This document shows positions 52,332 to 60,409 of a stretch of 64,000 nucleotides of DNA, one piece after another (the stretch's first letter is position 1; each line of letters opens with the position of its first letter). Under the pieces are notes generated by a model. The model was given only the letters and a program-made list of their open reading frames with translations. It did no database searches and had not been told where the DNA came from. Source of the stretch: an uncultured Rhodanobacteraceae bacterium (lineage in GTDB: Bacteria > Pseudomonadota > Gammaproteobacteria > Xanthomonadales > SZUA-5). The DNA is taken from the NCBI GenBank assembly GCA_937928755.1, contig CALEZI010000135.1, forward strand, positions 1 to 64,000, read 5' to 3'. The position numbers and the translations under genes were made by a program.

Positions 52332-53575
52332 TCAATCGCTGCGCAGCGCCGCGATCGGATCCAGTTCTGCCGCCTGGCGCGCCGGATAAACGCCGAACGC
52401 CAGTCCCACGGCGGCGCAGATCGCCGCCGACAGCAGCACCGGCACTGGCGCCCACGCCACCGGCCAGCCGGCAAGTGCGGCGATGAGGTAAGCGAGCACG
52501 CCGCCGAACAGCAGGCCGAGGCCGGCGCCGATGGTGCAGATCAGTGCGGTCTCGCGCAGGAACTGCTGCACGATGTCGCTACGGCGGGCGCCGATGGCGC
52601 GCATCAGGCCGATCTCGCGGCGTCTTTCGAGCACGTTGGCGAGCATGATGTTCATGATGCCGATGCCGCCGACCAGCAGGCTGACCGCGGCGATCGCCGC
52701 CATCACGAAGCGGAAGATGCGCTGCGTCTGCTGGTGCTGGCGATACAACTGCGCCGGCACGATCAGGCTGTAGTCGTCGACACCGCCGTGGCGCTGGTCG
52801 AGCACCGCGGACAGCACCTTCGATGCCGCGACAATGCCCTCCGGATCCGCGAGGCGCAGCCAGAAGCGGTCGATCTCGTCCTCCATTGGCAGGAAGCGCA
52901 GGCGCAGGCGCGCGCTGGCGAGCGGGATGAACACCCGGTTCGCCTCCAAACCCAGCTGGACCCCCTCGAACTGGTCCTTGGCGAGGTCGCGATCGGCGAG
53001 CACGCCGACCACCTCGAACCAGGCGTGGTTGATCTTCACCGGCTGGCCGATCGGATCGGTCTCGCCGAACAGCGTGCGCGCCGCCTGGTAACCAAGCACG
53101 GCGACCGCGGCCAATCCGGTTTCGTCGTCGGCGTTGAGCGCGCGTCCACTGGCCAGCTTCAGACTCGAGAGTTCGAAGAAGCCTGCGTCGACCGCGCTTG
53201 CCTGCACATCGCCGCCGCCGTGATCGCTGTACACCTGGTGCGAACGGATCTCCTTTTCGGCGGCGACCTCGACGGCGCCTGGACCACCGACAGCGCCGCC
53301 TGCGCATCGGCGCGGGTCAGGCCGAGGCTGCGCAGGCGGATTTCCTTGAGCGATTCGCTGTCCTGCGGCTTGGCGCGCACGATCAGGTTCTTCAGGCCGA
53401 GTTCCTCGACCAGTGCCAGCGCTTCCAGCCGCGAGCCTTCGCCGACGCCCTGCATGGCGACGATCGCGCCGACACCAAAGATCAATCCGAGCAGCGTCAG
53501 CCCGGTGCGCAGCTTGCGCCGCCACAACTCGGCCAGCGCCTCGCGCCAGATATGGCCCATGCCGACGTCGCTCAT
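52332..53575 (-). pseudogene. MacB-like ABC permease with a frameshift
   Basis: The N-terminal part (ATG 53573-53575, MSDVGMGHIWREALAELWRR, then GLIFGVGAIVAMQGVGEGSR) reads to LTRADAQAALSVV. The protein continues in another frame as GAVEVAAEKEIRSHQVYSD and runs through a periplasmic domain to three helices and the end ARQAAELDPIAALRSD. The frames meet around 53280-53284, where one missing C (GGTCCAGG for GGTCCCAGG) would restore V-P-G-A-V. The MacB/FtsX signature GIMNIMLANVLERRREIGLM is present near the C-terminus. Its start overlaps the adaptor stop (ATGA). A real frameshift would inactivate the transporter; a sequencing error is the alternative. Confidence 0.8.
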
Positions 53576-54843
53576 GGTCGCACCGGCGCTGCCGGCGTGA
53601 GGATGATGGCATCCCCCGGCTGCAGTCCTTCGACCACCTCGGTGCGCGCCAGCCCGCGTTCGCCCAGCGTGACCGGGCGCAACTCGCGCTCGCCGTCGCG
53701 CCAGAGTTCGACGCGCGTTGCGCCGTCGGCGGAAACGATCGCGATATTCGGCACCGACAGCCCGGCGTCGACGCGCAATGCATAAACGCGCACGGCCAGC
53801 GTCTGGCCGGGCACCAAGCCCAGCCGCGCCACGTCCTCCGGCGTGACCGCCGCCTTCATGCGTACGTACTTGACCGGATTGCCGCGGCTGATTGCTTGCG
53901 CTGCGGTGGCCACCCAACTCAGCTTCGCAGTCACGCGCGGTTCGTTGCGACCGGCCGGTGTCAACTCCAGTTCGGCGCCAACTTTCACGCCCGCGGCATC
54001 CAGTTGGGTCAGCGCGAACTGCACTTCCATTGCGCTCTCATCCGGCAGGCTGCCCAGTTCCTGGGTGGCCCACAGCGTGGAGCCGATGCGCGGCTTTTCG
54101 CCGGACCAGTCTGCACTCAGCATCAGCAATCCGGCGTGCGGCGCCACCAGTTCCAGCGCCTTCAGATCCTCCTCGCGCACCTTGGCGGTCAGCGCGTGGG
54201 TCTGCTTCTGGCTGTCCAGCACCGCCAATTCGGCGCCGCCGCGCTCGCCGGTCTGGTTCTTTTTCCAGCCGAGGAAATCCTGCTTGTCGCCGAGGAATTC
54301 TCGATCCTGGATCGCATCCAGCAACTCGTTGCGTGCGATCGCCAGTTGTTCGGCCGAGGCATAACGTTCGGCGATCGACAGATCGGTGTCGACCTGCGAC
54401 AGCTCGGCGTCGATGCGCGCCTCGCTGCCGCCGAGTTCCGCTTCCTTGGCGGCGCGCATCAACTGGGTGCGCAGCAACTGCACGCGCGCCTGTTCCAGGT
54501 CCACCTCGCTGCGCTGCGCCGAGAAGCGTGCGACCACTTCGCCGGCCTTGACCGGCGTGCCTTCGGGCAACATCCAGATCAACTGCCGCTGGGCAAAATT
54601 GGTCCCCGGCACGGTCAGCGGTGTCGCTTTCGAAGAGCGCAACTCGCCGAGTGCGTCGATGCGCAGTTCCAGCGCCTGCGCGCGCACCACTTCCAGCGGT
54701 GGGGCCTCGTCGGGTGCCTCGGAGCAGGCGACGGCGAGCACCGCCAGCAGCGCGACCACGCAGCGAACGCAGGGTGAAAGCCGCGCAGCGGATTCCACCG
54801 GCAGAGCCCGCTCCCACTGGGTGCTCGTATTGCGATCGATCAC
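53572..54843 (-). CDS. Membrane fusion (HlyD/MacA-like) adaptor lipoprotein
   Basis: This 423-residue protein joins the ABC permease to the outer envelope. ATG 54841-54843 lies inside a four-base overlap with the upstream adaptor. A hydrophobic segment (residues 28-40) ends in Cys and may be lipidated (LLAVLAVACSEAP). A biotinyl-lipoyl-like hairpin follows: PEGTPVKAGEVVARFSAQRS, a long coiled coil, then LVAPHAGLLML. The beta barrel with GVKVGAELELTPAG and LGLVPGQTLAVRVYALRVDA is at the end. It is the second of two adaptors in this operon. Confidence 0.88.
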   Translation of the reverse strand: MIDRNTSTQWERALPVESAARLSPCVRCVVALLAVLAVACSEAPDEAPPLEVVRAQALELRIDALGELRSSKATPLTVPGTNFAQRQLIWMLPEGTPVKAGEVVARFSAQRSEVDLEQARVQLLRTQLMRAAKEAELGGSEARIDAELSQVDTDLSIAERYASAEQLAIARNELLDAIQDREFLGDKQDFLGWKKNQTGERGGAELAVLDSQKQTHALTAKVREEDLKALELVAPHAGLLMLSADWSGEKPRIGSTLWATQELGSLPDESAMEVQFALTQLDAAGVKVGAELELTPAGRNEPRVTAKLSWVATAAQAISRGNPVKYVRMKAAVTPEDVARLGLVPGQTLAVRVYALRVDAGLSVPNIAIVSADGATRVELWRDGERELRPVTLGERGLARTEVVEGLQPGDAIILTPAAPVRP

Positions 54844-56753
54844 GCCTGCCTCTCCCGAACCAGTTCCACCCGCACCGGTTGGCCCGGCTTGAGCCGCGTG
54901 CCCTCGGGAATTGCATCGAACTCGATCTCGACGTCGATCACCGGCACCGGTTTCACCCGCGAGCGCGAGCGCACCACGCGGCCGATGCCGACCACCCGGC
55001 CGTGCAGCGTCGGCGCCGCGCCACCATCCACTTCGATGCGCGCGGCCTGCCCCTGACTCACCTGGGCGATCTGGCGCTCGGGGACCTGCATGCGTACGGC
55101 GAGGCGCTGCATGTCGGGAATCTGCGCAATCGACTGGCCGCGGAAGATCTGGTCGCCGACGTCGAACTTCTCGCCCTGCCAGTTCGACAGGTGCAGCATC
55201 ACGCCGGGTCGCGGCGCCTTGACGTTGAGCTTGTCGAGGCCGGCGCTGATCTCGCGCACCTGGGCGTCGAGATCGGCCATTTCGGCGTCGATCTGCGCCG
55301 CCTCGGCGCGACGCTGCTGCGCCGCCAGTCGTTCGCGGCGCTCGACCAGTTCGGTCTCGATTTCCGCCAGTTTGCGTTCGGCGACCAGTTTTTTGTAATC
55401 GATCGCCCCGATCAGGTCGGCTGGCTGCGTCGCCTTGCGTTGCGCCTTGGTCAGTTTCGCCCGCTGCTCGGCGCTGGCAATCGCCTCGGCGCGCGCGCGC
55501 TCGGCGTGCTCCAGCGCCAGTTTTTGCCGCAACGACTGTTTTTCGTTCAGGGCGCTGCGCTTCTCGTTCAACTGCCGCGTCAGTTCGTTGCCGTCGAAGG
55601 CGGCGACGACCTGGCCAGCGCTGACCGTGGTGCCGTCGGGGATCAGTTGCGTCAGCGACAGCATCCAGATATCGCCCACTTCAGGCGGTGTGATCGCACT
55701 GGAATCGCGCGCGATGATCTCGCCTTCGAGGCGCCTGGTGGCGGCGGCCGCGGATAGCGGCAACCCGCCGGCCCCGCTACCGCCGGCAAGCGCGATGCGT
55801 GCGCTGCTGCCGGGGCGCAGCACCGCGCGGGCGGCGGCATCCAGCTCGACCGCGATCTCGAACTCGAAATAACGACCCTCGCCCCATTCGGCCTTGCTGG
55901 TCGGCGCGCCGCCGAGCCAGCTGATGCGCGCCGGGTAGCTGCTGCCGGCGATGGCATCGAAGGCGACAGTGACGGCCTGGTCCACCTCGAGCCCCGGCCG
56001 ATCCACCTCGAGCACCCATGCGCGCACGCCAAGACTGGCGCTGTCCTCGGGGTCGACGATCTCGCCCACTCGATTGCCCGGATGCGACTGCGAGCCTTCG
56101 TCGAAGCGATTGCCGCGCCAGGGGTCGAAGCCGTGCACGACAATGCCGTCGCGCTCGGCGCGCAGTTCGGCCGCTTCCAGCTCGGTCTGCCAGAATTCGA
56201 TCTGCGTGGTCAGCTGGCCCTGTTCCAGTCGCGCATCCTCGCGACGCCGCGTTACCGCAGTCTCGGCGGCTTGCCAATCGCCGCGCTTGACTTGCAGGTC
56301 GCTGCGCGCGCGCAACTGCTCGCCCTGGTACCGGTCGTGGTCGAGCGCCGACAGGAAGTCCTTCGGGATGCCGGCATCCAGGTCCGCCTTCTCCAGCGCC
56401 AGTTCCGCATTACGCAACGCGCGTTCGGCGTCCACCGCCTTGACCATCAACTCGGCAACTTCCTTGTCGGCGCGCGCCTGCGCCTGCAGCAGTTGCGAGC
56501 GGAAGTTGCGGATGCTGGTGGCGGCGGCCGCGCCGTCGATGCGCAGCACGACGTCGCCCTTGCGCACCATTTCGCCATCGGCCACGTAACTGCGCAGCAC
56601 CACCGGTGAGCTCTGCGACGGCGGCGTGCGCAGGATCTGCGAGCCGAGCGAGTAGACCTCGCCGCTGATCAGCAGCGGCGCGGCCGGCGCCGAGGCGGTC
56701 GCCGCGCCGAGCAGCAGCCACAGCAGCAAGCGCAGATCAATCACGGCGGTCAT
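54840..56753 (-). CDS. Tandem double membrane fusion protein (two HlyD-like units)
   Basis: This 637-residue protein contains two adaptor-like halves. The first (about 20-330) has VADGEMVRKGDVVLRIDG, a coiled coil with ARADKEVAELMVKAVDAERA, and DQAVTVAFDAIAG. The second (about 370-637) has LIPDGTTVSAGQVVAAFDG, a coiled coil with AERKLAEIETELVERRER, and ends LKPGQPVRVELVRERQA. Each half has its own lipoyl-like and barrel regions. The N-terminal MTAVIDLRLLLWLLLGAATA is a signal peptide. I use ATG 56751-56753, which overlaps the ATPase end by 17 bp; further upstream codons look like another frame of the ATPase. Confidence 0.85.
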   Translation of the reverse strand: MTAVIDLRLLLWLLLGAATASAPAAPLLISGEVYSLGSQILRTPPSQSSPVVLRSYVADGEMVRKGDVVLRIDGAAAATSIRNFRSQLLQAQARADKEVAELMVKAVDAERALRNAELALEKADLDAGIPKDFLSALDHDRYQGEQLRARSDLQVKRGDWQAAETAVTRRREDARLEQGQLTTQIEFWQTELEAAELRAERDGIVVHGFDPWRGNRFDEGSQSHPGNRVGEIVDPEDSASLGVRAWVLEVDRPGLEVDQAVTVAFDAIAGSSYPARISWLGGAPTSKAEWGEGRYFEFEIAVELDAAARAVLRPGSSARIALAGGSGAGGLPLSAAAATRRLEGEIIARDSSAITPPEVGDIWMLSLTQLIPDGTTVSAGQVVAAFDGNELTRQLNEKRSALNEKQSLRQKLALEHAERARAEAIASAEQRAKLTKAQRKATQPADLIGAIDYKKLVAERKLAEIETELVERRERLAAQQRRAEAAQIDAEMADLDAQVREISAGLDKLNVKAPRPGVMLHLSNWQGEKFDVGDQIFRGQSIAQIPDMQRLAVRMQVPERQIAQVSQGQAARIEVDGGAAPTLHGRVVGIGRVVRSRSRVKPVPVIDVEIEFDAIPEGTRLKPGQPVRVELVRERQA

Positions 56754-57414
56754 CGCCTTCGACACGTCCATCGCGCAGCCGCACATGGCGCGGCGCGCGC
56801 GCGGCGACATCGGCGTCATGGGTGACCAGCACGATGGTCTGTCCCTCGGCATGCAATTCCTCGATCAATCCCAACACGTCGGCTGCACTCTTCGAATCGA
56901 GGTTGCCGGTAGGCTCGTCGGCCAGCAGCAAACGAGGTTGGCGCACCAGGGCCCGCGCGATCGCCGCGCGCTGCTGCTGGCCGCCGGAGAGTTCATTCGG
57001 ACGATGATCGAGCCGGTCGCTCAGGCCAACCCGCTGCAGCAGCGCGCGCGCACGAGCGGGAGCGCCAGGATCCGGCTCGTGCGCGTAACGCAGCGGCAGC
57101 AGCACGTTCTCCAGAACATTCAGCCGCGGCAGCAGGAAGAAGCTCTGGAACACGAAACCGATCTTGCGGCTGCGCAACGCGCTGACGCGCTCGTCGTCGA
57201 GCGCCGCCACCGCCTCGCCATCGAGGCGGTACTCGCCGGAGCTCGGCTTGTCGAGGCAACCGAGCAGATTCAACAGGCTCGACTTGCCTGAACCCGATGG
57301 CCCGGTGATGGCGACGAACTCGCCGGCAGCGACGTCGAGATCGACGCCCGCCAGCGCGCGCACCTCAGTGCCGCCCATGCGATAGCTGCGGGTAATGGCG
57401 GACAGTTCGATCAT
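56737..57414 (-). CDS. ABC transporter ATPase (MacB/LolD-like)
   Basis: This 225-residue ATPase powers the transporter. Walker A is GPSGSGKSSLLN, the Q loop is FVFQSFFLL, the signature is LSGGQQQRAAIARA, Walker B is LLLADEPTGNLDS and the H loop is LVTHD. It is closest to MacB/LolD ATPases. It is first in the operon, followed by the double adaptor (17-bp overlap), the second adaptor and the permease, so it would serve one exporter of unknown substrate. ATG 57412-57414 is used; a later ATG is not supported by the Walker A distance. Confidence 0.93.
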   Translation of the reverse strand: MIELSAITRSYRMGGTEVRALAGVDLDVAAGEFVAITGPSGSGKSSLLNLLGCLDKPSSGEYRLDGEAVAALDDERVSALRSRKIGFVFQSFFLLPRLNVLENVLLPLRYAHEPDPGAPARARALLQRVGLSDRLDHRPNELSGGQQQRAAIARALVRQPRLLLADEPTGNLDSKSAADVLGLIEELHAEGQTIVLVTHDADVAARAPRHVRLRDGRVEGDDRRD

Positions 57415-57905
57415 CGATTGGGCTGCGGGGCCAGGTCGCATTCAGAGTAGGCGGAGACGTCGAAGTTCCCCGTTGCATAGCCGCAAATCGCGGCAGAAAT
57501 TACAGCGGCGCGCGCCGCTTCGCGTTGCTCTCATCGAACGTGCTGTAAGCCGTTGATTCTCATGTTGAATCGGATTTGTTCCGCGAGCGCTTTCGCGGGA
57601 TGAACCCGCTCCCACAGTTTCGATGTGCGACGAGGCGCACCGCCAGGGGCGACCGGGACTCTCGCCAAACATAACGCAAGTGCCTGAAAGAAAATCTCTT
57701 TCGCAAAGGACGCAAGGAACGCAAAGGAAAGCAAGGCCTGCAGAACATCAACACCTTGGTTCTTGGCTCTCTTTGCGTCCTTTGCGTCCTTTGCGGACAA
57801 AAAAGGCAGTCCGCATGGTCGCCGCCAGTTCGATGCGCGAACAAGCGCACCGACAGCGGCGACCGGGACTGTCGCCCAACATGCCGCACCGCCAGCGGCA
57901 ACCCC
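57415..57905. repeat. Composite repeat region, inverted relative of 45005-45215
   Basis: No gene is supported in this 490-bp gap. It holds a hairpin with core CGCGAGCGCTTTCGCG and end GGGATGAACCCGCTCCCACA (about 57580-57615), a GGACGCAAA inverted element (57696-57800) and the word CGCACCGACAGCGGCGACCG (57857-57876). Read on the minus strand, the order and most bases match 44990-45240, so the two loci are inverted copies of one composite element. Confidence 0.8.
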
Positions 57906-59501
57906 TCACAGATGCCGTCGCGCCGTCGGCACCACGCGCGCCAGCAGGGCTATGAAACGCCGGCTCCAGCTGGAGGTGGGCTCGCGCGTCTGCCGCCGCG
58001 GCTGGCCGTCCTGCAGGTCGTACCAGACCACGCGCCCGCCGCGCCCGCCCTCGAGCGCAAGCCGGAAGCTGTGTTCGCCGCCGAGGCTGGCCTCGTAGCC
58101 CTTGCGCACCTGCGCGGCGAAGCGCGCGTCGCCGACGAACACGCCCATTTCGGTGTTGATCCAGGTCGAGCGCGGATCGAGGTTGAACGAGCCGACGAAG
58201 GCGACGTGCCCGTCGACGATCACCGCCTTGGTGTGCAGCGAGGCGCGCGAGGAGCCGCGCAACGCCGGTTCCAGGTGCAGCCGCGACGAGCGTTTCAGCT
58301 CGTTGATCTCGATGCCGGCGCGCAGCAGGCGCAGGCGGTAGTGCGCGTAGCCGCCGTGCACGGCGGGGATGTCGGTGGCGTTCGCCGAATTGGTCAGCAC
58401 GCGCACGCGCACGCCGCGTTCCTTCAGTCCGCGCAGCCAGGCGACGCCGTCCTTGCCGGGCACGAAGTAGGGCGAGATCAGCACGACTTCGCGCTCGGCG
58501 CGATCGATCGCGGCGCGCAGGTCGGCGGCGACGCCGATCAGCCGGTCCTGGCGCTGCCGCCATTTGTCGGGCGGGTCGCCGACCACCTGCACGCCGGCGC
58601 CGACGTAGCGGCCACTCGCGCTGCGGATCTCGGCATCCGCCGCGGCGGGCGCCAGCAGCGGCTCGAACTCGGGCAGCGCCAGCGCTTGCGCGCGCTCCTC
58701 CTCGAGCGCGCGTTGCGCGGCCGCCAGCGTCGGCACTGCCTGTTTCGACGGGATCGCCGCCAGCGGAACCACGATCGGTGAATTCCAGTAGGCGTCGAAG
58801 ATGGCGCCGACCTCGGTCGCCGCGACGCCGGTCAGCAGCACGCCGAGATCGCGGAAGTCGAAGCCCTCGTGCAGGCCGAAGTAAGCATCGCCGATGTTGC
58901 GGCCGCCGAGCAGCGCCACCCGGCCATCGGCGATCCACGCCTTGTTGTGCATGCGATGGTTCAGGCGGAAGCCGCTGAACACGAACTCGAACACCGCCGC
59001 GGTCGCCGAATCGCGCGTTCGATACGGGTGATAGATGCGCAGCTCCACGGACTCGTGCTGGTCGAGCGCGGCGAGTTCCACTGGCAGCTTGCGCGCGTAC
59101 ATGTCGTCCACCAGCACGCGCACGCGCACGCCGCGATCGGCCGCGCGCAACAGCTCGCAGGCGAGCAGGCGGCCGCTGACATCGTCCAGCCACATGTAGT
59201 ACATCGAATCCAGGCTGCGCGTAGCCAGTTGCGCGGCGTGCAACTGCAGGGCCAGCGCGTCGGTGTTGGATTCGATCAGGCGGTAGCTGGATTCGCCGGG
59301 ACGCAGGTCGATCGCAGCGACACTGTCGGCGATGCTTCCGGCGCTCGCCGGCGGCAGCGACGCCTCGTGCACGCGTGCTCCGCGCCACTCGACCGGTGCG
59401 CAGCCGGCCAGCGCCAGCATCGCCGTCAGCAACAGCGCCATGGCGGCGCCATCCTGTGACCATGGTCTCATCGAGGATCCCGGCAGGCGCATCCAGAGCA
59501 T
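57906..59501 (-). CDS. Phospholipase D family lipoprotein (cardiolipin synthase-like)
   Basis: This 531-residue protein has two HKD motifs: HNKAWIADGRVALLGGRNIG and HTKAVIVDGHVAFVGSFNLD, each with His, Lys and Asp. The two-domain layout fits ClsC/YmdC-type cardiolipin synthases, which join phospholipid head groups. LLLTAMLALAGC is a lipoprotein signal, with Cys at about residue 33, so the enzyme faces the periplasm. ATG 59499-59501 is used because GGGAG lies 7 nt upstream; ATG 59469-59471 would be closer to a normal signal length. No partner gene is adjacent. Confidence 0.88.
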   Translation of the reverse strand: MLWMRLPGSSMRPWSQDGAAMALLLTAMLALAGCAPVEWRGARVHEASLPPASAGSIADSVAAIDLRPGESSYRLIESNTDALALQLHAAQLATRSLDSMYYMWLDDVSGRLLACELLRAADRGVRVRVLVDDMYARKLPVELAALDQHESVELRIYHPYRTRDSATAAVFEFVFSGFRLNHRMHNKAWIADGRVALLGGRNIGDAYFGLHEGFDFRDLGVLLTGVAATEVGAIFDAYWNSPIVVPLAAIPSKQAVPTLAAAQRALEEERAQALALPEFEPLLAPAAADAEIRSASGRYVGAGVQVVGDPPDKWRQRQDRLIGVAADLRAAIDRAEREVVLISPYFVPGKDGVAWLRGLKERGVRVRVLTNSANATDIPAVHGGYAHYRLRLLRAGIEINELKRSSRLHLEPALRGSSRASLHTKAVIVDGHVAFVGSFNLDPRSTWINTEMGVFVGDARFAAQVRKGYEASLGGEHSFRLALEGGRGGRVVWYDLQDGQPRRQTREPTSSWSRRFIALLARVVPTARRHL

Positions 59502-59853
59502 GATTCTCCCGCCACAAGGCCGAATTCCGGGTGAATACGCTTCGCCATGCCCGGCGGCAACCGCATTCCGCACCTCGTCTGGAACGAGGCCCAGACGGCG
59601 CACCGCTCGTGCAAGCCGAGTTGACCGGAACTCGCGCGAAAAGGGGCAGGGACCAGGGAGCCGAGCCTCGCGACCGAGGTCGGACCAAGGCGCGAACCGG
59701 GCTCTCTGCCCTTGCCGCTGGTTCCACACGCGAATCCGAGCAACAGCCTGGCGCGACGGGGGCTGCCAACGCCCCGCATTGCGAGTTTTGACAACTCGCC
59801 GCGCGCCGGGCTACCATGCCGCTCTTTTCTTCGACCGATCCTTGGAGTTTGCG
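59502..59853. other. 352-bp gap before rpmH, no dnaA or origin signs
   Basis: In many bacteria this spot lies near dnaA and the replication origin. Here I find no TTATCCACA-type DnaA box and no dnaA gene; the upstream gene is the phospholipase D family lipoprotein. CCAGGGAGCC and related GC-rich words fill the gap. The rpmH promoter is at 59788-59817. Confidence 0.5.
59788..59817 (+). promoter_or_regulatory. rpmH promoter, TTGACA-18-TACCAT
   Basis: TTGACA at 59788-59793 and TACCAT at 59812-59817 are 18 bp apart, a good sigma-70 promoter 37 bp upstream of the rpmH start. It likely drives rpmH, rnpA and yidC. Confidence 0.75.
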
Positions 59854-59988
59854 ATGAAGCGCACTTTCCAGCCGAGCAAGCTCAAGCGTGCTCGCACCCA
59901 CGGCTTCCGCGCGCGGATGGCCACTCCCAGCGGCCGCGCCATCCTGAATGCCCGCCGCGCCAAGGGCCGCAAGCATCTGATTCCGTAA
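59854..59988 (+). CDS. rpmH: 50S ribosomal protein L34
   Basis: This 44-residue basic protein is ribosomal protein L34. MKRTFQPSKLKRARTHGFRA and ATPSGRAILNARRAKGRK are the full family signature. GGAG precedes the ATG by about 8 nt. It is followed 10 bp later by rnpA, the universal order. Confidence 0.97.
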   Translation: MKRTFQPSKLKRARTHGFRARMATPSGRAILNARRAKGRKHLIP

Positions 59989-59998
59989 AACGCGGGTG

Positions 59999-60409
59999 AT
60001 GCCGGGAGCGCGCTTTCCGCGTCGGGCCCGGCTGCTGCTGCCGCGCGAGTTCGATTCGGTGTTCCAGAGCGGTCGGCGTGAGCGCGGCCGCTTTTTCGTT
60101 TGTGTCGTGGCCGTTGGTGCCTGCGAGAGTGCGCGCATCGGGTTCGCGGTCGGCAAGAAGCATTTGCCGGCAGCGCACGATCGCAACCTGGTCAAGCGTT
60201 TGGCGCGCGAGAGTTTCCGTCTGCGCCGCGAGCGCATGCCGGCCGTCGATCTCGTATTGTCGCCCGGTCGCGAAGTCAGTCGCGGAGATCGCGCGACCTT
60301 GCGCCGCGATCTCGACGCCCTGTTCGATCGCGTGATCGCAACCGCGACGTCCCATTCCGCATCCGTTCGCACGCCGGCGCCAGCAGGCGGCGAGGAGAGC
60401 CATCGATGA
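59999..60409 (+). CDS. rnpA: Ribonuclease P protein component
   Basis: This 136-residue basic protein helps the RNase P RNA cut tRNA precursors. The N-terminal FPRRARLLLPREFDSVFQSG and the RNR motif region HDRNLVKRLARESFRLRRER are typical. ATG 59999 directly follows an in-frame GTG. The C-terminal tail SASVRTPAPAGGEESHR goes past the family core. Its stop overlaps the yidC start (ATGA at 60406-60409). Confidence 0.95.
   Translation: MPGARFPRRARLLLPREFDSVFQSGRRERGRFFVCVVAVGACESARIGFAVGKKHLPAAHDRNLVKRLARESFRLRRERMPAVDLVLSPGREVSRGDRATLRRDLDALFDRVIATATSHSASVRTPAPAGGEESHR

Noticed and set aside
59502..59853. Possible replication origin before rpmH
   Set aside because: No dnaA gene, DnaA boxes or AT-rich region are visible here.
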